Below are positions 1-6,579 of a stretch of DNA of 8,282 bases, in pieces (positions within the stretch are counted from its first letter, which is position 1; each line of letters begins with the position of its first letter). The DNA comes from DATKQI01 sp035532755 (GTDB lineage Bacteria > Pseudomonadota > Alphaproteobacteria > Acetobacterales > Acetobacteraceae). Both the position numbers and the translations under genes were made by a program. The notes under the pieces were generated by a model, which saw nothing but the letters and a program-made list of their open reading frames with translations, was not told where the DNA came from and ran no database searches. The DNA lies in the NCBI GenBank assembly GCA_035532755.1, contig DATKQI010000378.1, positions 1 through 8,282 on the forward strand. The letters run 5' to 3'.

Positions 1-1
1 C

Positions 2-511
2 TTCCGCGCGCCTGCGGCGCTGGGCGGCGGGGTGCTGGGGATGATGATCTGCAACGACCGGCGCTGGCCGGAGGCATGGCGGGTGCTGGGGCTGCAGGGC
101 GTGGAACTGGTCTGCCTCGGCTACAACTCGGCCGCCTACGATCCGAACGGCGGAGAGACGGAAAGTGCGGAACTGCGCACCTTCCATTCGCAGCTGGTGG
201 TGCAGGCCAACGCCTACATGAACGCCACCTGGGCGATCGCGGTGGCGAAAGCGGGGGAGGAGGATGGCGCGGGGCTGATCGGCGGGTCCTGCATCGTCGA
301 TCCGAACGGGCGCATCGTCGCCGCCGCGCAAACCCTGGCCGACGAAATCATCCTCGCCGAATGCGACCTGGATGCCTGCCGCCAGGGCAAGGACAAGATG
401 TTCCATTTCGCCTCCCACCGCCGGCCGGACGCGTACGGGCCGATCACCGCGCAGGTCGGCGTGGGGGAACCGGCGGGGGAGCGGATGATCCAGGGCGCGC
501 AGCACCGATGA
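2..511 (+). CDS. N-carbamoyl-D-amino acid amidohydrolase, C-terminal part (5' end outside window)
   Basis: Cytoplasmic nitrilase-superfamily enzyme expected to hydrolyse N-carbamoyl-D-amino acids to the D-amino acid, CO2 and ammonia, the last step of hydantoin breakdown. The open frame enters from the left edge; 169 residues are visible. The stretch ICNDRRWPEAW (visible residues 16-26) matches my memory of the Agrobacterium D-carbamoylase active site: the nucleophile Cys (Cys172 there) is visible Cys17, followed by the Arg pair that binds the substrate carboxylate. GYN (about 40-42), the FH pair (about 61-62) and GGSCIVDPNGRIVA (94-107) also fit. The catalytic Glu and Lys lie upstream of the window. 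The stop overlaps the next start in ATGA, so it is probably translationally coupled to the permease gene. A related ureidopropionase or another carbamoylase is the main alternative; D-specificity is inferred from similarity. Confidence 0.88.
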   Translation, partial: FRAPAALGGGVLGMMICNDRRWPEAWRVLGLQGVELVCLGYNSAAYDPNGGETESAELRTFHSQLVVQANAYMNATWAIAVAKAGEEDGAGLIGGSCIVDPNGRIVAAAQTLADEIILAECDLDACRQGKDKMFHFASHRRPDAYGPITAQVGVGEPAGERMIQGAQHR

Positions 512-1377
512 GCACGCCGGGGCCGTCCGCGGCGCCGCACGGTGCCATGGCATTGCCCGATGTCGCGGCGCTGCGGATCGTGCATCGGCATCGCTGGGGG
601 CGATGGCTGTCGGCAGCACTCATCTTCGCGCTCCTCGCCCTGCTCGGCCGGGCCTTCGCGCACGGGATGATCGAATGGTCCTATGTCGGGCGCTTCCTGT
701 TCGCACCGGTGATCCTGCGCGGCATCGTCAACACCGTGGTGATGGCGGTGCTGGCGATGGCGCTCGGCATCGTGCTCGGCGTCAGCGTCGCGATCATGCG
801 CAATTCCGCGAACCCGGTGCTGGCGGGAACGGCCATCGGCTACACGTGGCTGTTCCGCGGCACGCCGGTGATCCTGCAGCTGCTGCTGTGGTTCAACCTC
901 GCCCTGGTGTTTCCCACCCTCGGCATTCCCGGCGTCTGGACCGCGCACACGGTCGATGTGATGACGCCGTTCATTGCCGCCCTGCTCGGCCTCGGCATCA
1001 ACCAGGGCGCCTACACCTCCGAGGTGATCCGGGGCGGGCTGCTCGCGGTCGATGTCGGCCAGCACGAGGCGGCGAAGGCGATCGGCATGACACGGCTGCG
1101 CGCGCTGCGGCGGATCATCCTGCCGCAGGCGATGCGGGTGGTGATCCCGCCGCTCGGCAACGAGTTCATCGGCATGGTGAAGCTCACCTCGCTCGCCAGC
1201 GTGATCCAGTATTCCGAGGTGCTGCACAACGCGGAGGACATCTATTACGCGAATTCGCGGGTGATCGAGCTGCTCATCGTCGCCGGCCTCTGGTATCTCG
1301 TGGTGATGACCGCGCTGATGCCGTTGCAGATGCTGCTCGAACGGCGCTTCGCCCGCGGCATGGGAACCGCACGATGA
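508..1377 (+). CDS. Polar amino acid-type ABC transporter permease
   Basis: Inner-membrane permease of a polar amino acid (His/Glu/Gln/Arg/opine) ABC importer, 289 residues. A cytoplasmic N-terminal tail of about 33 residues precedes hydrophobic segments at about 34-52, 73-96, 120-136, 153-165 and 255-275. The EAA loop that contacts the ATPase is clear: EAAKAIG at 187-193, followed by LPQA (205-208) and PPLGN (214-218). The TWLFRGTP motif (113-120) is typical of the HisM/GlnP family. The ATG lies inside the ATGA overlap with the carbamoylase stop, and the gene's own stop overlaps the ATPase start the same way. It is the only permease in the visible cluster, so it probably works as a homodimer unless a partner lies upstream. 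The substrate cannot be read from the permease; the context points to a carbamoyl or cyclic nitrogen compound. Confidence 0.93.
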   Translation: MSTPGPSAAPHGAMALPDVAALRIVHRHRWGRWLSAALIFALLALLGRAFAHGMIEWSYVGRFLFAPVILRGIVNTVVMAVLAMALGIVLGVSVAIMRNSANPVLAGTAIGYTWLFRGTPVILQLLLWFNLALVFPTLGIPGVWTAHTVDVMTPFIAALLGLGINQGAYTSEVIRGGLLAVDVGQHEAAKAIGMTRLRALRRIILPQAMRVVIPPLGNEFIGMVKLTSLASVIQYSEVLHNAEDIYYANSRVIELLIVAGLWYLVVMTALMPLQMLLERRFARGMGTAR

Positions 1378-2156
1378 GCGGGACCACGGGTGCGTGTCCG
1401 CTCCTCTCGATCGTCGGCGTGGAGAAAAGCTTCGGCGCGTTCCATGCCTTGCGCGGCGTTTCGCTCGATATCGCGGCCGGCGAGGTGGTGTGCGTCATCG
1501 GCGCCTCCGGCTCCGGCAAGACCACGCTGCTGCGCTGCGTGAACCAGCTCGTGGAGATCGATCGCGGCGCGATCTGGGTGGATGGCGAGCTGGCCGGCTA
1601 CCGGCAGGCGGGCGGGGCGCTGCACCCGCTGGGCGAGCGGGAGATCGCGCGGCAGCGGCTGAAGACCGGCATGGTGTTCCAGCGCTTCAACCTCTTCCCG
1701 CACATGACCGCGCTGGAGAACGTGACCGAGGGGCCGGTGCAGGTCCTGGCGCGGGATCGGGCGGAAGCGATGGAGGAGGCGCACGCGCTGCTGGAGCGGG
1801 TGGGGCTGGCCGCCAAGGCAAACGCCTATCCGGCCAGCCTGTCCGGCGGGCAGCAGCAGCGTGTGGCCATCGCCCGCGCGCTCGCGATGCACCCGGCGCT
1901 GATGCTGTTCGACGAACCCACCTCCGCGCTCGACCCCGAACTGGTGGGCGAGGTGCTGGCGGTGATGCAGGAGCTGGCGCGGAGCGGGATGACGATGATG
2001 GTCGTCACCCACGAACTCGGCTTCGCCCGCGAAGTGGCGGACCGCGTGGTCTTCATGGATCACGGGCTGATCGTGGAATCCGGCCCCGCCGCCGGTGTGC
2101 TGAATGCCCCGCGGGAGGAGCGCACGCGCGCCTTCCTCTCCGCGGTGATTGCCTGA
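1374..2156 (+). CDS. Polar amino acid-type ABC transporter ATP-binding protein
   Basis: ATPase subunit (260 residues) that powers the importer formed with the preceding permease and the following binding protein; peripheral on the cytoplasmic face of the inner membrane. All nucleotide-binding elements are intact: Walker A GASGSGKTT (43-51), Q-loop Gln103 in VFQRFNLFPH, signature LSGGQQQR (156-163), Walker B LMLFDE (176-181), D-loop SALD (184-187) and switch His213 in VVTHE. Length and motif wording match the GlnQ/HisP/OccP type. The start overlaps the permease stop (ATGA), with GGGA about 8 bases upstream as a modest ribosome site. A stretch of about 18 residues between the first strands and the Q-loop (about 72-90, GYRQAGG...) is slightly longer than in GlnQ and resembles HisP/OccP-like proteins. 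Family assignment is secure; substrate is not. Confidence 0.95.
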   Translation: MSGTTGACPLLSIVGVEKSFGAFHALRGVSLDIAAGEVVCVIGASGSGKTTLLRCVNQLVEIDRGAIWVDGELAGYRQAGGALHPLGEREIARQRLKTGMVFQRFNLFPHMTALENVTEGPVQVLARDRAEAMEEAHALLERVGLAAKANAYPASLSGGQQQRVAIARALAMHPALMLFDEPTSALDPELVGEVLAVMQELARSGMTMMVVTHELGFAREVADRVVFMDHGLIVESGPAAGVLNAPREERTRAFLSAVIA

Positions 2157-2173
2157 AACAAGCAGTGTGAAAC

Positions 2174-2183
2174 AGGAAGGGGA
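2174..2183 (+). promoter_or_regulatory. Strong ribosome binding site of the binding-protein gene
   Basis: AGGAAGGGGA lies 6 bases before the ATG at 2190, in the only real gap (33 bases, 2157-2189) of this operon. The gap is A-rich compared with its surroundings and contains two copies of TGAAACA (2154-2160 and 2168-2174). A strong, independent site fits the usual need for more binding protein than membrane components. It fixes the start of the next gene. Confidence 0.6.
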
Positions 2184-2189
2184 ACAAGC

Positions 2190-3041
2190 ATGAGGAAGAT
2201 CGGTCTTGCCGTCGGGCTCGCGCTGCTTACGGGCGTGGCCCAGGTTGGCATCGCCCAGTTGGGTGTGGCGCACGCGGGCGATCTGCCCGCGGCCATCGCC
2301 AAGCGCGGCGCCATCATCGCCGCCATCGTGCCCAACTATCCGCCGATCGACATGCGCGATCCGGCAACGAACGCGCTCACCGGGCTCGATGTCGATCTCG
2401 GCAACGCGCTGGCGGCGAAGCTCGGCGTGAAGATGAAGTGGCAGGAAACCTCGTTCGACCAGATGCTGGCCGCCGTCGATACCGGGCGGGTGGACATCAT
2501 CCTGTCCGGCATGTCCGACCTCGCGAGCCGCCACAATGCGGCGAGCTTCGTGGACTATATGAAATCCGGCCCGCAATTCTACATTCTCGCGGCGAACAAC
2601 GCCAAATACCCGAACCTGCTCGCGATCTGCGGCCACACGGTGGGCGCGAGCCGGCGGACGAGCTTCGTGAAGGAGATCGCAGCCTGGAGCGTGGCGCACT
2701 GCGCCCCGGCCAGCCGCAAGCCGATCAAGGTGATCGGCACCGAAGGCTCCGCCGATGCCCGGCTGCAGCTGGAACAGGGCCGGGTGGACGCGGCGATGCA
2801 GGGGAGCGAGACGCTGCCGTACGTCATGGGCAAGGAACCCGGCAAATACGCCCCGCTGGGCAAGCCCATCAGCTCCCAGCTCACCGGCATCGGCGTGTCG
2901 AAGAAGGACACGCAGTTGCAGACCGCGCTGGCGGGCGCGCTGCAGCAGATGGTGGCCGACGGCACGTACGGGAAGATCCTCGCCAAGTGGCATCTCTCCG
3001 GCGACGCGATCGACAAGGTGACGATCAATGCAGGAAAGTAG
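2190..3041 (+). CDS. Periplasmic substrate-binding protein of the ABC importer
   Basis: Periplasmic receptor (SBP_bac_3 family, 283 residues) that should deliver ligand to the permease and ATPase encoded just upstream. The N-terminus has a signal peptide: RK at 2-3, a hydrophobic core, and a likely cleavage after AHA (residue 29). The two-lobe fold is visible from GLDVDLGNALAAKLG (65-79), SGMSD (106-110) with the ligand-carboxylate Arg at 114, and GRVDAAMQG (197-205). Cys148 and Cys171 fit the disulfide pair common in this family. Oddly, position 205 is Gly where HisJ-like proteins carry the Asp that binds the alpha-ammonium of an amino acid, so the ligand may lack a free alpha-amine. A strong ribosome site precedes the ATG. 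Ligand identity is inferred from context only. Confidence 0.9.
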   Translation: MRKIGLAVGLALLTGVAQVGIAQLGVAHAGDLPAAIAKRGAIIAAIVPNYPPIDMRDPATNALTGLDVDLGNALAAKLGVKMKWQETSFDQMLAAVDTGRVDIILSGMSDLASRHNAASFVDYMKSGPQFYILAANNAKYPNLLAICGHTVGASRRTSFVKEIAAWSVAHCAPASRKPIKVIGTEGSADARLQLEQGRVDAAMQGSETLPYVMGKEPGKYAPLGKPISSQLTGIGVSKKDTQLQTALAGALQQMVADGTYGKILAKWHLSGDAIDKVTINAGK

Positions 3042-3048
3042 GGGGGCA

Positions 3049-3936
3049 ATGCCGGGAAGTGAGGCCATGGAGCGCGTGCCGCACCGCCCGGCCAACCCCG
3101 CGCCGGCCGCACCCGTGCTGCCGTGGCCCGAAGGGTTTCGCGCGGCGATGTTTCTCTCCTTCGATGTCGATGCCGAATCCGCCTGGACCAGCAAGGACCC
3201 GGCGCACGCGCAGCGGCTCGTCACCATGTCCTATGGCGGCTACGAGGCGCGCGTGGGCGTGCCGAAACTGCTGGAGCTGCTGCGCGAGCAGCAGCTCCAG
3301 GCCACCTTCTTCGTCACCGGCTGGTCGATCGAGGCGCATCCGGGCCTTGCCGAGTCCATCGCGCGGGATGGGCACGAGATCGCGCATCACGGCTTCTACC
3401 ACCTGATGCCGGACCCGGGCGACCCGATGATCGAGGACGAGCTGGAACGCGGGCTGGAGACGCTGCGCCGCCGCCTTGGCGTCGTGCCCAAGGGATACCG
3501 TGCGCCCTATGGCGAAAGCTGCGAGGAACTGCGGGCGAGCCTGCGCCGGCGGGGGTTCCTCTATTCCAGCTCCTGGCGCGACGATGTGCGCCCGTATCGC
3601 CAGGTGCTGGCCGACGGCAGCCCCGGCGTGATCGAATTGCCGGTGACGGCGAGCTACGACGACTGGATGTTCGGCCTGTCCAACCGCTTCAGCCCCCGCC
3701 CGTTGTTCCCGCGCGAGCACGTGCTGTCGATCTGGAAGGACGAGCTGGAAGAGACGCGGGAATGGGGCGGCATGGTCACCACCGTGCTGCATCCGCAGGT
3801 CAGCGGTCGGCCGATGCGGCTGCGCCTGCTGCGGGAGTTCCTGTCCTGGGCACGGACGATGCCCGATGTGTGGATCGCCACCGGCGAGGCGATCGCGCAG
3901 CATTTCGCGGCGCACGAACCGGCACCCCATGGCTGA
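3049..3936 (+). CDS. CE4-fold 'polysaccharide deacetylase' family hydrolase, HpPgdA/cyclic imidase-like
   Basis: Probable cytoplasmic hydrolase of the NodB/CE4 fold, about 295 residues, with no signal peptide or membrane segment. Visible motifs are FDVDAE (38-43, metal-binding Asp), HEIAHHG (109-115, His109 and His114), RAPYG (151-155) and VLHP (246-249, late catalytic His). From memory, segments such as VGVPKLLELL, GWSIEAHP, DDW (204-206) and HPQVSGRP parallel Helicobacter HpPgdA and bacterial cyclic imidases rather than secreted chitin or peptidoglycan deacetylases. In a cluster with a carbamoylase and an amidohydrolase, opening of a cyclic amide or imide ring is the likeliest role; the CE4-fold allantoinase PuuE is a precedent for hydantoin-ring opening. 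The ATG at 3049 follows a G-rich site just after the previous stop. ATGs at 3028 (overlapping the binding-protein gene) and 3067 (GGGAAG upstream) are credible alternatives. The end overlaps the next gene by 8 bases. Confidence 0.85.
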   Translation: MPGSEAMERVPHRPANPAPAAPVLPWPEGFRAAMFLSFDVDAESAWTSKDPAHAQRLVTMSYGGYEARVGVPKLLELLREQQLQATFFVTGWSIEAHPGLAESIARDGHEIAHHGFYHLMPDPGDPMIEDELERGLETLRRRLGVVPKGYRAPYGESCEELRASLRRRGFLYSSSWRDDVRPYRQVLADGSPGVIELPVTASYDDWMFGLSNRFSPRPLFPREHVLSIWKDELEETREWGGMVTTVLHPQVSGRPMRLRLLREFLSWARTMPDVWIATGEAIAQHFAAHEPAPHG

Positions 3937-5374
3937 GCCCGATCCCGTCACGCTGATCCGCAAGGCCGGATGGGTCGTCGCGTGGGATGCGGCAGCGCAG
4001 GCCCACATGTACATGGCCGATGCGGATGTCGCCTTCCAGGGCAATACGTTGAGCTTCGTGGGCCGGAACTACGCGGGGGCGGCGGAGACCGTGATCGACG
4101 GCGCGGGCCTGATGGTCATGCCCGGCCTGATCGACATCCACAGCCACCCCTCCACGGAGCCGATGAACAAGGGGCTGACCGACGAGATCGGCAGCCCCGG
4201 CCTGTATCATTCCTCGCTCTACGAGTACATGCCGATCTTCCGCGCGGATGCGGAAGCGAAGCCGCATTGCGTGCGGGTCGCGCTCGGCGAGATGATGCTG
4301 TCAGGCGTGACGACGGTGGCCGACCTGTCGATGCCGCACGAGGGCTGGCTCGATCTGCTCGCGGAAAGCGGCCTGCGCGTCTGCGTCGCGCCGATGTTCC
4401 GCTCCGCCGGCTGGTCCACCCGCAACGGCCACAGCGTGGAATATGAATGGGACGAGCCGGCGGGCATGCGGGCGATGGAAGAAGCGCTCGCGCTGATCGA
4501 CCGCGCCCGCGCGCACCCCTCCGGCCGGCTGTCGGGCATGGTGACGCCGGCACAGATCGACACGTGCAGCGAGGAGCTGCTGCGCGCGAGCTTCGCCGAG
4601 GCGCAGGCGCGCGGCCTGCCGTGGCAGACCCACGCCGCGCAGTCGGTCGTCGAGTTCCACGAGATCACCCGGCGCCACGGCCTCACCCCGATCGGGTGGC
4701 TCGATCATCTGGGCGTGCTGTCGGGCCGTTCGATCGTCGGCCACGCGATCTTTCTCGACGATCATCCCTCCACGCGCTGGCACACCGACCGCGATCTCGG
4801 CCTGCTGGCGGACAGCGGCACGACCGTCGCGCATTGCCCGACCGTATTTGCCCGGCGCGGCATCACGCTCAAGGATTTCGGCCGCTACCGCCGCCGGGGC
4901 GTGCACATCGGCATCGGCACGGACACCTATCCGCACAACATGCTGGATGAACTGCGCCTCGTCGCCTACCTCGCCCGCACCCAGGCCGGCACGCCGCGCA
5001 CGCTGACGACGACGGAACTGTTCGAGGCGGCGACGATCCACGGCGCCCGCGCGCTGGGGCGCGACGACATCGGCCGGCTCGCGCCGGGGTGCCGGGCCGA
5101 TCTCGTGCTGGTCGATCTCGCGCACCCGGCGATGCGGCCGGCGCACGATCCGCTCCGCGCCCTGATCTATGCGGCGGGGGACCGGGCGATCCGCGCCGTT
5201 TACGTGGACGGCCGGAAGATCGCCGAAAGCGGGCAGGTGCTGACGATGGATTATCCGGCGGCGGCCGCGGCGCTGGAGGAGGCGCAGAAGCGCGTTCTTG
5301 CCCGCGCCCCCGCGCAGGACTGGGCGCACCGCCCGGTGGACGAGATTGCCCGTCCGACCTTGCCCAGGGCCTGA
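3929..5374 (+). CDS. Amidohydrolase family protein, TRZ/ATZ-type metal-dependent hydrolase or deaminase
   Basis: Cytoplasmic metal-dependent hydrolase, 481 residues, within the usual length for the TRZ/ATZ/cytosine deaminase group. The small beta domain is split between the ends, and the barrel begins at PGLIDIHSHP (65-74). Likely metal ligands are His71 and His73 (HSH), His235 (WQTHAAQ) and Asp332 (GIGTDTYPHN); His272 (VGHAIF) is the usual catalytic or second-shell His and Glu242 may assist. AHCPT at 301-305 is typical of the group. I see no candidate carboxylated Lys in the expected place, so this is more like the mononuclear deaminases and dechlorinases than true hydantoinases. C-terminal GRLAPGCRADLVLVD (about 390-404) is the standard closing motif. 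The ATG overlaps the preceding stop by 8 bases with no clear ribosome site, suggesting translational coupling. Substrate unknown; a nitrogen heterocycle or guanidino/ureido compound is inferred. Confidence 0.87.
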   Translation: MAEPDPVTLIRKAGWVVAWDAAAQAHMYMADADVAFQGNTLSFVGRNYAGAAETVIDGAGLMVMPGLIDIHSHPSTEPMNKGLTDEIGSPGLYHSSLYEYMPIFRADAEAKPHCVRVALGEMMLSGVTTVADLSMPHEGWLDLLAESGLRVCVAPMFRSAGWSTRNGHSVEYEWDEPAGMRAMEEALALIDRARAHPSGRLSGMVTPAQIDTCSEELLRASFAEAQARGLPWQTHAAQSVVEFHEITRRHGLTPIGWLDHLGVLSGRSIVGHAIFLDDHPSTRWHTDRDLGLLADSGTTVAHCPTVFARRGITLKDFGRYRRRGVHIGIGTDTYPHNMLDELRLVAYLARTQAGTPRTLTTTELFEAATIHGARALGRDDIGRLAPGCRADLVLVDLAHPAMRPAHDPLRALIYAAGDRAIRAVYVDGRKIAESGQVLTMDYPAAAAALEEAQKRVLARAPAQDWAHRPVDEIARPTLPRA

Positions 5375-5378
5375 CCGG

Positions 5379-6551
5379 CTACACCACCCCGTCGTCCCGC
5401 AGCCTTGCGATCGCGTCGGCGTCGTAGCCGAGCTCGCGCAGCACGGCGTCGGTATGCTCCCCGGCCTCGGGCGTCGGGCTGCGCAGGGCCCAGGGCGTGC
5501 GGCTCAGCGTGATCGGCTGGCCGACGAGGTCGATGCGGCCGAGCGCGGGGTGATCCACGGGCGCTGCCATGCCCAGATGCCGCACCTGCGGATCGGCGAA
5601 CACCTCGTCGATCCGGTTGATCGGGCCGGACGGCACGCCCGCCCGGTTCAGCCGCTCCACCCACTCGGCGGAGGCGACGGTCCGGGTGATCGCCTCGATC
5701 TCCGCATTCAGCGCGTCGCGATTGGCCGAGCGCGCATCAGCGGTCGCGAAGCGCGGGTCGGCGGCAAGCTGCGGCGCCCCCAGTGCATCGCACAGCCGGC
5801 GGTAGATGTCTCCCCCGGCGGCGGCGATGTTGATGTGGCCGTCGGCGGTGGCGAACACCCCGGTGGGGATGGAGGTCGGGTGATTGTTGCCGGCCTGGCC
5901 CGGCACCTCCCCATCCATCAGCCAGCGCGCGGCCTGGAAATCGAGCATTGAGATCTGCGCGCCCAGCAGCGAGGCCTGCACCCATTGCCCCTGGCCGGAC
6001 ACCTCCCGCTCCAGCAGTGCCACCAGGATGCCCATGGCGCAGAAGATGCCGGCGGTGAGGTCGGCAACCGGAATGCCGACCCGCACCGGCCCCTGGCCCG
6101 GCAGCCCGGTGATCGACATCAGCCCGCCCATGCCCTGGGCGATCTGGTCGAAGCCCGGCCGGTCCCGGTACGGGCCATCCTGCCCGAAGCCGGAGATGGA
6201 GGCATAGACCAGCCGCGGATTGATCGCGCGGAGGCTCTCGTAGTCGATGCCGAGCCGGGTCTTCACATCGGGGCGATAGTTCTCCACCAGCACGTCCGCC
6301 GCCGCCGCCATCCGTTTGAGGATCGCCACGCCCTCGGGTTTCTTCAGGTCGAGCGTGAGGCTGCGCTTGTTGCGGTGGATGTTCTGGAAATCCGGCCCGT
6401 GGCGCGCTCCGCCCAGCCCGCCGTCGCCCTCCCGCGCCTCCACCTTCACCACATCCGCGCCCCAGTCGGCCAGTTGGCGCACCGCGGTGGGGCCGGCACG
6501 CACGCGGGTCAGGTCGATCACCTTGAAGCGGGCGAGGGGAAGGTCGCTCAT
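5379..6551 (-). CDS. CaiB/BaiF (class III) CoA-transferase family protein
   Basis: Family III CoA-transferase, 390 residues, normally moving CoA between a CoA-thioester and a free carboxylic acid in the cytoplasm. N-terminal FKVIDLTRVRAGP (9-21), ADWGADVVKVE (28-38), NKRSLTLDLK (61-70), ADVLVENYRP (85-94) and SGFGQDGPYRDRPGFD (120-135) are hallmark blocks. The catalytic Asp that forms the acyl-enzyme anhydride is probably Asp164 in PVADLTAG. Length and C-terminal domain are complete. GAGG lies 4 bases before the ATG (on the minus strand), and the gene sits 28 bases downstream of the crotonase gene, so the two should be co-transcribed. Its stop lies 4 bases from the stop of the converging amidohydrolase gene. 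The acid and CoA donor cannot be told from sequence; oxalate, carnitine, mesaconate and bile-acid enzymes all belong here. Confidence 0.93.
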   Translation of the reverse strand: MSDLPLARFKVIDLTRVRAGPTAVRQLADWGADVVKVEAREGDGGLGGARHGPDFQNIHRNKRSLTLDLKKPEGVAILKRMAAAADVLVENYRPDVKTRLGIDYESLRAINPRLVYASISGFGQDGPYRDRPGFDQIAQGMGGLMSITGLPGQGPVRVGIPVADLTAGIFCAMGILVALLEREVSGQGQWVQASLLGAQISMLDFQAARWLMDGEVPGQAGNNHPTSIPTGVFATADGHINIAAAGGDIYRRLCDALGAPQLAADPRFATADARSANRDALNAEIEAITRTVASAEWVERLNRAGVPSGPINRIDEVFADPQVRHLGMAAPVDHPALGRIDLVGQPITLSRTPWALRSPTPEAGEHTDAVLRELGYDADAIARLRDDGVV

Positions 6552-6579
6552 GCTGCCTCGATGTTCTGCTGGAAGACGC

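Noticed and set aside
214..1227. A 337-codon minus-strand open frame over the carbamoylase and permease genes
   Set aside because: It opposes two well-supported genes and its His/Arg/Asp-rich translation shows no known domain.
2154..2174. Two TGAAACA copies as an operator before the first binding-protein gene
   Set aside because: The first copy overlaps the ATPase stop codon. The copies are short, and the stretch is better explained as an A-rich translation initiation region.
1245..3227. A 660-codon open frame on the minus strand across the ATPase, binding-protein and CE4 genes
   Set aside because: It is antisense to three genes with intact family motifs. Its translation is rich in Arg, His and Gly with no recognisable domain, as expected from high-GC shadow frames.
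3049..3936. A secreted cell-wall deacetylase
   Set aside because: There is no signal peptide from any of the three possible starts, and the neighbours are small-molecule nitrogen genes.
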